Assembly (NCBI RefSeq): GCF_003579925.1
Contig: NZ_QUAL01000087.1
Location: forward strand, 1-60,131
Reading direction: 5' to 3'
Length of the DNA stretch: 60,131 nucleotides
Source: Jiangella rhizosphaerae
GTDB lineage: Bacteria; Actinomycetota; Actinomycetes; Jiangellales; Jiangellaceae
The notes beneath the pieces were generated by a model, which did no database searches, was not told the origin of the DNA, and saw nothing but the letters and a program-made list of their open reading frames with translations. Made by a program: the position numbers and the translations under genes. Positions 32,632-40,447 of the stretch are shown piece after piece; the stretch's first letter is position 1; the number at the start of each line of letters is the position of its first letter.

Positions 32632-32638
32632 GGATGAC

Positions 32639-32851
32639 GTGAGCGAGACGCCGCCGCTGTTCCGCGTCGTCAACGGGACGCCCACCGACGAGGAGCTGGC
32701 CGCGCTCGTCGTCGTGCTGACGGCGAAGGCGGCGGGCGGGCGCGCGCCGTCCGAACCGCCGCGGTCGGCGTGGTCGTCGTACTGGTCGACGCGGCGAGCG
32801 CCCCTGGCGCCGGGTGCCGGCGCCTGGCGGGCCAGCGCACTGCCGCGCTGA
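32639..32851 (+). CDS. accE: Acyl-CoA carboxylase epsilon subunit
   Basis: 70 residues. The N-terminal FRVVNGTPTDEELAALVVVL is the diagnostic pattern of actinobacterial AccE, and the Trp-rich end (SAWSSYWSTRR) is also typical. It stabilises and activates the alpha-beta complex. It has a TAGGGT box seven bases upstream of the GTG besides likely read-through from accD5. Confidence 0.88.
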   Translation: MSETPPLFRVVNGTPTDEELAALVVVLTAKAAGGRAPSEPPRSAWSSYWSTRRAPLAPGAGAWRASALPR

Positions 32852-32864
32852 CGTCCTCGGCGGA

Positions 32865-32870
32865 TAGGGT
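32865..32870 (+). promoter_or_regulatory. -10 box, leaderless start of the DUF885 gene
   Basis: TAGGGT, seven bases before the GTG at 32878; no ribosome site is present. Confidence 0.45.
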
Positions 32871-32877
32871 CACCCTC

Positions 32878-34542
32878 GTGACGACTCCGCAGCCGCGCAC
32901 CGTCGACGAGATCGCTGACGCCTACGTCGACGAGTACGCCGCCCTCGACCCCTACACCGCCACCTACGCCGGTCTGAGCGGCTACGACGCGCAGAGCACG
33001 GATCTGTCGCCGGACGGGTTCGCGCAGCGCCGGGCGCTCGCGGAGCGCACCCTCGCCGCGCTCGGCACCGCCACCGCGGCCGACGAGCGCGAGCGGGTCG
33101 CGGGCGAGGCGATGCAGGAGCGGCTGTCGCTGGACCTCGAGATGGACGACGCCGGTCTGAACCGCAACCTCAACGTCATCGAGAGCCCCATGCACTGGGT
33201 CCGCGAGACGTTCGACCTGATGCCCACCGACACCGACGAGCAGTGGGCGAACATCGCCGCCCGCATGCGGGACGTGCCGACGGCGCTGGAGCAGTATCGG
33301 CGGACCATGGACGCCGACATCGCCGCGGGTCTGCCGCCGGCCCGCCGTCAGGTGCTCGCCGTCGCCGAGCAGGCCGGGCGGGTCGCCGACACGTTCTTCA
33401 CCGGGCTCGCGGCCAGCGGCCCTGAGTCGCTGTGCGCCGAGCTCGAGGTGGCCGCGGCCGCGGCGTCCGAGGCGTACCGCGCGTTCGGCGGCTACCTCGG
33501 CGCGACGGTGGCACCCGCGGCGCGCGAGCACGACGCCGTCGGCCGCGACGCCTACGCCGTCGCCTCCCGGTACTTCCTCGGCGCCGCGGTCGACCTCGAC
33601 GAGACCTACGAGTGGGGCGTCGCCGAACTGGCCCGCATCGAGACCGAGCTGGCCGAGGTCGCGCATGACATCGTCCCCGGCGGCACCGTCGACGACGCCG
33701 TCGCCGCCCTCGACGCCGACCCCGCCCGCAAGATCGCCGGGACCGACGCGCTGCAGGAGTGGATGCAGAAGCTCTCCGACCGCACCGTCGAGGCGATGAG
33801 CGGCGTGCACTTCGACATCCCCGAGCCGATCCGCCGCCTGGAGTGCCGCATCGCCCCCACCAAGGAGGGCGGCATCTACTACACCGGCCCGAGCGAGGAC
33901 TTCAGCCGGCCCGGCCGCATGTGGTGGTCCGTCCCCGAAGGCGTCGAGGAGTTCTCCACCTGGCGCGAGACGACGACCGTCTTCCACGAGGGCGTGCCCG
34001 GCCACCACCTGCAGGTGGCCCAGGTCATCTACCGCCGGGAGGTGCTCAACCGCTGGCAGCGGCTGCTGTGCTGGGTGTCCGGCCACGGCGAGGGCTGGGC
34101 GCTCTACGCCGAGCGGCTGATGGCCGACCTCGGCTTCCTCGACGACCCCGGCGACCGCCTCGGCATGCTCGACAGCCAGGCGTTCCGCGCCTCCCGCGTC
34201 GTCGTCGACATCGGCTTCCACCTGGGCAAGGAGATCCCCGCCTCGCTGGTCGCGGCCGACGGGCTGCCGGCCGGCGTGTGGACCCCGGAGTCGGCGTACG
34301 CGTTCCTGCGCGCCCACTGCCGCATGCCCGACGAGTTCCTCCGCTTCGAGCTCGACCGCTACCTCGGCTGGCCCGGACAGGCGCCGTCGTACAAGATCGG
34401 CGAGCGCATCTGGCTCGCCGCCCGCGACGACGCCCGGCGCCGCAAGGGCGACGCGTTCGACCTGCGCGAGTTCCACCGCGCGGCGCTCGACCTCGGCTCG
34501 ATCGGGCTCGACCCGCTCCAGGAGGCGCTCGCCCGCCTCTGA
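32878..34542 (+). CDS. DUF885 family protein, putative metallopeptidase
   Basis: 554 residues, no signal peptide. The family signature TTVFHEGVPGHHLQVAQ (about 365-381) and SGHGEGWALYAERL (about 401-414) give an HExxx-HH plus downstream Glu layout, consistent with a zinc peptidase. DUF885 proteins are usually called uncharacterised or probable metallo-peptidases. It starts 26 bases after accE. A 545-base non-coding gap with repeat copy B follows. Confidence 0.85.
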   Translation: MTTPQPRTVDEIADAYVDEYAALDPYTATYAGLSGYDAQSTDLSPDGFAQRRALAERTLAALGTATAADERERVAGEAMQERLSLDLEMDDAGLNRNLNVIESPMHWVRETFDLMPTDTDEQWANIAARMRDVPTALEQYRRTMDADIAAGLPPARRQVLAVAEQAGRVADTFFTGLAASGPESLCAELEVAAAAASEAYRAFGGYLGATVAPAAREHDAVGRDAYAVASRYFLGAAVDLDETYEWGVAELARIETELAEVAHDIVPGGTVDDAVAALDADPARKIAGTDALQEWMQKLSDRTVEAMSGVHFDIPEPIRRLECRIAPTKEGGIYYTGPSEDFSRPGRMWWSVPEGVEEFSTWRETTTVFHEGVPGHHLQVAQVIYRREVLNRWQRLLCWVSGHGEGWALYAERLMADLGFLDDPGDRLGMLDSQAFRASRVVVDIGFHLGKEIPASLVAADGLPAGVWTPESAYAFLRAHCRMPDEFLRFELDRYLGWPGQAPSYKIGERIWLAARDDARRRKGDAFDLREFHRAALDLGSIGLDPLQEALARL

Positions 34543-34572
34543 ACGGTTCGCGGGAAAGCGGTGGTCTGGTGG

Positions 34573-34811
34573 CGCCTTGGCCCCGGCTGAGAACTGGCAG
34601 CTATCAGGCTCAAAGGGAAGAGCGGCGACGGCGCCGGGCGTTCGGCCCGTCTCAGGCTGAGTTTGGTGTCGTTCAGCGTCCACCTGGTGAGATTTTCACC
34701 GTGATTCGAGCGCCATCACCAGGCGTTCTCCCACATCACTAGGCATGCATGCCTGGTACAGCACGAGAACGCCTAGTGACGTACACGGTCCTTGATGATC
34801 ATCGCCGTCCA
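34573..34811. repeat. Intergenic repeat, copy B, with long hairpin
   Basis: Second copy of the element at 1620-1871, same orientation. The left part shares most bases with copy A, for example CGGCTGAGAAC from 34584, then GGCAGCTATCAGG, GAGTTTGGTG and AGCGTCCAC. The right part again forms a hairpin, but with other bases: arms 34716-34730 / 34765-34779 pair at 14 of 15 positions, and a 14-bp palindrome AGGCATGCATGCCT sits in the middle (34741-34754). GATGATCATC follows at 34794-34803. The remaining gap to 35087 holds no gene; it should carry the transporter promoter. Confidence 0.75.
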
Positions 34812-35087
34812 CAAGCAGCAACGCCACAACTAACGGCGCCACACGCTCCGACTCACGCCTGTGACCTACGTCATTCGCCACTGGTCGCGAAATTCTGGCG
34901 GAAACGGGAATACCCACGTCAACCCGCTCGTTGAGCACGCTGACATGGTGAACATCTGGGGTCTCACGCAGCGCCTGCACGTCGATCTGCGACGTCAGGC
35001 CAGCTCTGCCTGTCGCGGCTAGATCAGCGCGCCCACGCGCGTTCCCTCCCCTCCCCCTGTCTTCCCCCGTTTCCGGAAGGTCTTCGC

Positions 35088-36488
35088 ATGTCCGAAACCG
35101 CGACCGCCGGCGCGCCCACGTCGCGCCGCCTTCGCCTGCCGTCGTTCTCGGTCCAGGTCCTCATCGGCCTGGCGCTGGGCGTGGTCCTGGGGCTCGTGGC
35201 CCGTGAGCTGGGCCCGGCCGCCGACGGCAACCCCAACTGGCTGACCAGCACTCTCGACACCGTCGGCGGGCTCTTCGTCGACCTGCTGCGCGCGGCCGTC
35301 ATCCCGCTGATCTTCACCGCGATCGTCGCGAGCATCGCGAACCTGCGCAACGTCACCAACGCGGCCCGGCTGGCCGGGCAGACGCTGCTGTGGTTCGCGA
35401 TCACCGCCTTGATCGCGGTCGCCATCGGCATCGCGCTCGGCCTGGTCCTCCAGCCGGGCGAGCACACGTCCGTCACCCAGGACCAGGCGGCCGAGCCGGG
35501 CCGCACGGGCGACTGGTGGGCGTTCCTCACCAGCCTGGTGCCGACGAACTTCCTCGCGTTGACGGCGAACACGTCGCTCGACCCCGAGAGCGGCGCGGCC
35601 ACCACCAGCCTCAGTTTCAACGTGCTGCAGTTCGTGGTCATCTCGGCGGCCATCGGCATCGCCGCCCTGAAGCTGGGCGACAAGGCCGAGCCGTTCCTCG
35701 CGTTCAACCGGGCCGCGCTGTCGATCGTGCAGAAGGTGCTCTGGTGGATCATCCGGCTGGCCCCGATCGGCACCATCGGCTTGCTGGGCTATGCCGTCGC
35801 CGACTACGGCTGGGACGCCATCGGCTCGCTCGGCCGGTTCACGCTGGCGATCTACATCGGCCTGGCGCTGGTGCTGTTCGTCGTCTACCCGATCCTGCTG
35901 CGCTCGCACGGCCTGAACCCGGTCAAGTTCTTCACCGGCGCCTGGCCGGCCATCCAGCTGGCCTTCGTGTCGCGCTCGTCGGTCGGCACGCTGCCGGTCA
36001 CCGAGCAGGTCACCGAGCGCAACCTCGGCGTCTCGCGGTCCTACGCGTCGTTCGCGGTCCCGTTCGGCTCGACGACGAAGATGGACGGGTGCGCCGCGAT
36101 CTACCCGGCGGTCGCCGCGATCTTCGTCGCGCAGTTCTTCGGCCTGGACCTGTCGGTGTCGGACTATCTGCTGATCGTGCTGGTCTCCGTGGTCGGCTCG
36201 GCCGCGACCGCCGGCACGACCGGCGCCACCGTCATGCTCACGCTGACGCTGTCGACGCTGGGCCTGCCGCTGGCGGGTGTGGGCCTGCTGCTGGCCGTCG
36301 ACCCGATCCTCGACATGGGCCGCACGGCGGTCAACGTCGCCGGGCAGGCGCTGGTCCCGACCATCGTCGCCAAGCGCGAGGGCCTGCTGGACCTGGAGGT
36401 CTACAACTCCGACCGGCGCGGTGACGTGTTCGCCGACGGGGGCGAGGAGCGAGACAAGACGCCCGACTTGGCGTTAACCTCTGCATGA
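35088..36488 (+). CDS. Dicarboxylate/amino acid:cation symporter (DAACS)
   Basis: 466 residues with eight membrane spans and two re-entrant hairpins, as in GltPh/DctA. Visible elements are the serine-rich hairpin region SRSSVGTLPVT, the FGSTTKMDGCA loop (Na+/substrate motif corresponding to NMDGT) and the final NVAGQALVPTI. It imports glutamate, aspartate or C4-dicarboxylates using Na+ or H+. The Met in the loop appears as TKMDGC rather than NMDGTA, so the substrate is uncertain. GGAAGG lies seven bases before the ATG. Confidence 0.9.
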   Translation: MSETATAGAPTSRRLRLPSFSVQVLIGLALGVVLGLVARELGPAADGNPNWLTSTLDTVGGLFVDLLRAAVIPLIFTAIVASIANLRNVTNAARLAGQTLLWFAITALIAVAIGIALGLVLQPGEHTSVTQDQAAEPGRTGDWWAFLTSLVPTNFLALTANTSLDPESGAATTSLSFNVLQFVVISAAIGIAALKLGDKAEPFLAFNRAALSIVQKVLWWIIRLAPIGTIGLLGYAVADYGWDAIGSLGRFTLAIYIGLALVLFVVYPILLRSHGLNPVKFFTGAWPAIQLAFVSRSSVGTLPVTEQVTERNLGVSRSYASFAVPFGSTTKMDGCAAIYPAVAAIFVAQFFGLDLSVSDYLLIVLVSVVGSAATAGTTGATVMLTLTLSTLGLPLAGVGLLLAVDPILDMGRTAVNVAGQALVPTIVAKREGLLDLEVYNSDRRGDVFADGGEERDKTPDLALTSA

Positions 36489-36502
36489 CCATGATCACCC
36501 GA

Positions 36503-36554
36503 TGATCGTCGGCGGTCGATTCCGTTTCAGGCATCGACCGCCGATGATCATTTT
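36503..36554 (+). terminator. Intrinsic terminator of the symporter gene
   Basis: 18-bp stem TGATCGTCGGCGGTCGAT (36503-36520) with 36533-36550 (one G-U pair) and a 12-nt loop, followed at once by TTTT. It begins 15 bases after the symporter stop. The stem also overlaps the -35 region of maf, and its ends repeat the GATGATCA motif found in both intergenic repeats. Confidence 0.75.
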
Positions 36555-36557
36555 CGG

Positions 36558-36563
36558 TAACGT
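36558..36563 (+). promoter_or_regulatory. -10 box, leaderless start of maf
   Basis: TAACGT, seven bases before the GTG at 36571. Confidence 0.45.
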
Positions 36564-36570
36564 GAGGTCC

Positions 36571-37251
36571 GTGGTGCGCCTGCTGCTCGCTTCCCAGTCC
36601 CCCGCCCGGCTGGCGACCCTGCGCTCGGCCGGCATCGAACCCGTCGTCCAGGTCTCGGGCGTCGACGAGGACGCGGTGCTGGCCGCCGCGCGCGAGCGCG
36701 GGCCGCTCCCGCCGCACGACGTCCCGCTGCTCCTCGCGCGGGCCAAGGCCGAGAAGGTCGCGGGCCGGACGTTCACCGGCATGATCGTCCTCGGCTGCGA
36801 CTCCGTGCTCGAGCTCGACGGCGAGATCCACGGCAAGCCCGCCGACTCCGTCGACGCCCTGCGCCGCTGGCAGCGCATGCGCGGCCGGTCCGGCGTGCTG
36901 CACACCGGCCACTGGCTCATCGACCTGCGCGAACCGGACGACGGCGGCACCGGCCGCGCCCTCGGCGACACCGCCAGCACGACGGTGCACTTCGCCGACC
37001 TCTCCGACGCCGAGATCCGCGCCTACGTCGCCACCGGCGAGCCGCTGCGGGTGGCCGGCGCGTTCACCATCGACGGCCTGGGCGGCCCGTTCGTCACCGC
37101 CATCGACGGCGACCACCACGGCGTCGTCGGGCTGTCGCTGCCGCTGCTGCGGACCCTGCTGGGCCGGCTCGGCGTCTCGATCACCGAGCTGTGGCGCACC
37201 GACCCCGACCACGAGCCGGTCCGCCGCCGCGCCCGCAGAGCGGCCCGCTGA
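36571..37251 (+). CDS. maf: Maf-like nucleoside triphosphate pyrophosphatase
   Basis: 226 residues from the GTG (VVRLLLASQSPARL). It hydrolyses dTTP/UTP or modified nucleotides and is linked to septation control. Motifs are LLASQSPARLATL (phosphate loop), the catalytic Asp in VLGCDSVLELDG, GKPADS and the TIDGLGGPFV segment. The start is chosen by the -10 box seven bases upstream and by homology starting at V-R-L; the codon at 36574 is an alternative. Its place between accE and accA matches M. tuberculosis Rv3282. Confidence 0.92.
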   Translation: MVRLLLASQSPARLATLRSAGIEPVVQVSGVDEDAVLAAARERGPLPPHDVPLLLARAKAEKVAGRTFTGMIVLGCDSVLELDGEIHGKPADSVDALRRWQRMRGRSGVLHTGHWLIDLREPDDGGTGRALGDTASTTVHFADLSDAEIRAYVATGEPLRVAGAFTIDGLGGPFVTAIDGDHHGVVGLSLPLLRTLLGRLGVSITELWRTDPDHEPVRRRARRAAR

Positions 37252-37257
37252 CGCGGC

Positions 37258-38805
37258 TCAGACCGGCGGGACGCCGTGGCGGCGCTCGGAGAAGCGGCGG
37301 TCCTTGCCCGCGGCGGCCGCCAGGCGGGCGACCAGCTGGCCCCGTAGCTCCTCGGGCTCCACGATCGCGTCGATGACGAGGTCGGACGCGAGCCGCAGGA
37401 TGTCGATGTCGGCCTCGTACTCCAGCCGCAGCCCGGCGACGTACGCGGCGCGCTCGTCGTCGTCCTCGATGGCGGCGATCTTGTTGAAGTAGACGGCGTT
37501 GACGGCGGCCTCCGGGCCCATGACGGCGATCTTCGCCGTCGGCAACGCGAGGCAGGCGTCGGGGCCGAAGCCGGGGCCGCACATCGCGTAGAGGCCGGCG
37601 CCGTAGGCCTTGCGGACGATGACCGACACCGTCGGCACCGTCGCCTCCGCGACCGCGGTGATCATCTTGGCGCCGTGCCGGATGATGCCCTGCCGCTCGA
37701 CCTCGGAGCCGATCATGAAGCCGGGCACGTCGGCCAGGTAGACCAGCGGCACGTTGAACGCGTCGCACAGCCAGATGAAGCGCGCCGCCTTGTCCGCGGA
37801 GTCGGTGAACAGCACGCCGCCCTTGACCGCGGGCTGGTTGGCCACGATGCCGACCGGCTGGCCCTCCAGCAGCCCGAACCCGGTGACCAGCTCGGCCGCG
37901 AACAGCGGCTTGACCTCGAAGAACGAGTCGCCGTCGATGATGGCGTCGATGACGTCGTGGATGTCGTAGCCGACCGATTCCTCGGCCGGGACGAGGTCGC
38001 GGGTGAACTCGCGGGCCGCACCGCCGGGCGCGTACGACGGCGGCGCCTGCCGCCACGACCCCGGGAGGTAGGAGAAGAACGCCTTCGCCTGCTCGATCGC
38101 CTCGGCGTCGTCGGCGGCGAGGTTGTCGCCGCAGCCGGACACCGTCGCGTGCATGCGGGCGCCGCCCATCTCCTCCAGCGTCACTGTCTCGCCGACCACC
38201 ATCTCCGCCATCCGCGGCGAGCCGAGGTACATCGACGCGTTGCCCTCGACCATGATGACGACGTCGCAGAACGACGGGATGTAGGCGCCGCCCGCCGCGC
38301 TGGGCCCGAACAGGCAGCAGATCTGCGGGACCTTGCCCGACAGCGCGACCTGGTTGTGGAAGATGCGTCCGGCGCCGCGGCGGCCGGGGAACAGCTCGAC
38401 CTGGTCGGTGATGCGCGCCCCAGCGGAGTCGATGAACCAGAACACCGGGAGCTCGTCGCGCAGCGCGGTCTCGGTGACGCGGACGATCTTCTCGACGGTG
38501 CGGGCGCCCCAGGAGCCGGCCTTGACGGTGGGGTCGTTGGCGACGACCAGCGCCGGCCGGCCCTCGACCAGCCCGCGGCCGGTGACGACGCCGTCCGCCG
38601 GCAGATTCGTGGCCAGGGCGTTGGCCAGCTGGCCGTCCTCGACGAAGGTGCCGGCGTCGAACAGCAGGTCGATGCGGTCGCGGACGTAGAGCTTGCCCTG
38701 GGCGGCGAGCTTGGCGGCGCCGCTGTCCGACGGGACCTCGGTGGCCTTGCGGGCCGCGTCGACCTCGGCGTAGTGGTCGCGCCCCACGGCGCCCCTTTCG
38801 TTCAC
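37258..38805 (-). CDS. Second acyl-CoA carboxylase carboxyltransferase (beta)
   Basis: 515 residues of the same fold as accD5 but a different subfamily. Segments are FWFIDSAGARITDQVELF, FGPSAAGGAYIPSF and YGAGLYAMCGPGFGPDACLA; the position of the propionyl-specifying Asp is replaced, and the last motif is closer to methylcrotonyl-CoA/glutaconyl-CoA carboxyltransferases. It starts seven bases after the acyl-CoA dehydrogenase stop, so the pair forms an operon under the LiuR-like site. No biotin carboxylase is in this operon, so it may borrow the alpha chain at 42459. Substrate is inferred, not shown. Confidence 0.85.
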   Translation of the reverse strand: MNERGAVGRDHYAEVDAARKATEVPSDSGAAKLAAQGKLYVRDRIDLLFDAGTFVEDGQLANALATNLPADGVVTGRGLVEGRPALVVANDPTVKAGSWGARTVEKIVRVTETALRDELPVFWFIDSAGARITDQVELFPGRRGAGRIFHNQVALSGKVPQICCLFGPSAAGGAYIPSFCDVVIMVEGNASMYLGSPRMAEMVVGETVTLEEMGGARMHATVSGCGDNLAADDAEAIEQAKAFFSYLPGSWRQAPPSYAPGGAAREFTRDLVPAEESVGYDIHDVIDAIIDGDSFFEVKPLFAAELVTGFGLLEGQPVGIVANQPAVKGGVLFTDSADKAARFIWLCDAFNVPLVYLADVPGFMIGSEVERQGIIRHGAKMITAVAEATVPTVSVIVRKAYGAGLYAMCGPGFGPDACLALPTAKIAVMGPEAAVNAVYFNKIAAIEDDDERAAYVAGLRLEYEADIDILRLASDLVIDAIVEPEELRGQLVARLAAAAGKDRRFSERRHGVPPV

Positions 38806-38812
38806 GGCACGA

Positions 38813-39979
38813 TCATGCCTGAACCGGCAGCCCCAGTCCGCGCGCGAGCACCAGGCGCTGGATCTCGCTGGTCCCCTCGCCGATCTCGAGGATCTTCGCG
38901 TCGCGGTAGAAGCGGGCCACCGGGTACTCCTCCATGAACCCGTAGCCGCCGTGCACCTGCGTGGCGACCCGGGTGGCGGTGACGGCGGACTCCGTCGCGT
39001 AGAGCTTGGCCGACGCCGCCGCCTGCTTGACCTGCTCGGCCGGCGCGCCGGTGTCGCGCAGGGCCGCCGCCCGGTACGTGAGCAGCCGGGCGGCCTGCGC
39101 CATGACGTGCAGGTCGGCGATCTGGAACGCGACCGCCTGCTTGGCGCCGATCGGCACGCCGAACGACGTCCGCTCGTGCGCGTAGCCGACCGACGCGTCG
39201 AGCATCGCCTGGATGCAGCCCACCGCCAGCGCGGCGATGGCGATGCGGCCGTCGTCGAGCGTCGCCAGGAACTGGGCGAACCCGTGGCCGCGCTCGCCGA
39301 GCAGGTGGTCGGCCGGCACCCGCGCCCCGTCGAACGTCAGCGGGTGGGTGTCGGACGCGTGCCAGCCGAGCTTGTCGTAGGCCGGCTCGACCACGAAGCC
39401 CGGCGTTCCGGCCGGGACGATGATCGCGGAGATCTCCGCGCTGCCGTCCGGCCGCTCGCCGGTCCGGGCCGTGACGGTGACGCAGCTGGTCAGCTCGCTG
39501 CCGGAGTTGGTGATGAACTGCTTGGCGCCGTCGATGACCCACTCGTCGCCGTCGAGCACCGCGCGGGTCGCCGTCGCCCCCGCGTCGGAGCCGGCGCCGG
39601 GCTCGGTGAGGCCGAACCCGGCCAGCGCCCGCCCGGCGACGAGGTCGGGCAGCCAGCGGGCCTTCTGCTCGTCGGTGCCGTAGGTCAGGATCGGCGTGAT
39701 GCCGAGGCCGACGGCGGCCTCGAGCGTGATGCCCAGCGACTGGTCGACCCGCCCGATCTCCTCGATCGCCACGCACAGGCTGGTGAGGCCGCCGCCGGCG
39801 CCGCCGTACTCCTCGGGCGCCGTCAGGCCGAACAGCCCCAGCTCGCCCATCGCCCGCACCACGTCGACGGGGAACTCGTGCTTGCGGTCCCACTCCGCCG
39901 CGTGCGGCGCGATGCGCTCGCGGGCGAAGTCGCGGACGACCGCGCGGAACTCCTCGTGCTCCGCGGACAGCTCGAACAT
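38813..39979 (-). CDS. Acyl-CoA dehydrogenase
   Basis: 388-residue FAD enzyme. Signatures are the FAD/substrate stretch GFGLTEPGAGSDAG, the KQFITNS loop, FGVPIGAKQAVAFQIAD and the catalytic base Glu368 in EIGEGTSEIQR. It oxidises an acyl-CoA to enoyl-CoA, passing electrons to ETF. Operon with a carboxyltransferase and a LiuR-like regulator suggests a branched-chain substrate such as isovaleryl- or isobutyryl-CoA. GGGAGGTG precedes the ATG. Confidence 0.92.
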   Translation of the reverse strand: MFELSAEHEEFRAVVRDFARERIAPHAAEWDRKHEFPVDVVRAMGELGLFGLTAPEEYGGAGGGLTSLCVAIEEIGRVDQSLGITLEAAVGLGITPILTYGTDEQKARWLPDLVAGRALAGFGLTEPGAGSDAGATATRAVLDGDEWVIDGAKQFITNSGSELTSCVTVTARTGERPDGSAEISAIIVPAGTPGFVVEPAYDKLGWHASDTHPLTFDGARVPADHLLGERGHGFAQFLATLDDGRIAIAALAVGCIQAMLDASVGYAHERTSFGVPIGAKQAVAFQIADLHVMAQAARLLTYRAAALRDTGAPAEQVKQAAASAKLYATESAVTATRVATQVHGGYGFMEEYPVARFYRDAKILEIGEGTSEIQRLVLARGLGLPVQA

Positions 39980-40003
39980 CGTCGCACCTCCCGTACTTGA
40001 CGT

Positions 40004-40017
40004 TTACGTTAACGTAA
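40004..40017. promoter_or_regulatory. LiuR-like operator, perfect palindrome
   Basis: TTACGTTAACGTAA is a perfect 14-bp palindrome in the 78-base gap between the divergent acyl-CoA dehydrogenase and MerR genes. MerR regulators bind such sites within promoters, and the LiuR motif known from proteobacteria has the same TTACGTTAACGTAA-type core. It probably regulates both directions. Confidence 0.75.
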
Positions 40018-40057
40018 GTTGGAGGCCGGGGCCAGGGGTCGGAGCGAGGAGACAGCG

Positions 40058-40444
40058 GTGGACGACGAACGCACGTGGAGCATCGCCGAGCTGGCCGACG
40101 AGTACGGCGTCACGTTGCGCACCATCCGGTTCTACGAGGAGCAGGGCCTGCTGACGCCGGCCCGCGACGGCACCCGCCGCATCTTCGCCGACGGCGACCG
40201 CGTGCGGCTGGGGCTGGTCCTGCGCGGGAAGCGGCTGGGCTTCCCGCTGGACGAGATCAAGAAGATCATCGGCATGTACGACGCCGAGCCGGGCGAGGTC
40301 GGCCAGCTGCGCTACCTGCTCGACCAGATCGAGCACCGGCGCGCGGAGCTGGAACAGCGCCGGCGCGACATCGACGCCACCCTGTCCGACCTCGCCGAAC
40401 TGGAGCGCCGCTGCCGCGCCGACCTGAACCGCCTCACCGGCTGA
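40058..40444 (+). CDS. MerR-family regulator (LiuR-like)
   Basis: 128 residues. The N-terminal winged helix WSIAELADEYGVTLRTIRFY and EEQGLLTPARDGTRRIF is classic MerR, followed by a coiled-coil dimer helix. There is no cysteine metal-binding C-terminus. Size, the divergent acyl-CoA dehydrogenase operon and the palindrome upstream match LiuR regulators of branched-chain amino acid and acyl-CoA catabolism. AGGAGA precedes the GTG. It converges on the anti-sigma-like gene with a 3-base gap. Confidence 0.9.
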   Translation: MDDERTWSIAELADEYGVTLRTIRFYEEQGLLTPARDGTRRIFADGDRVRLGLVLRGKRLGFPLDEIKKIIGMYDAEPGEVGQLRYLLDQIEHRRAELEQRRRDIDATLSDLAELERRCRADLNRLTG

Positions 40445-40447
40445 CGG

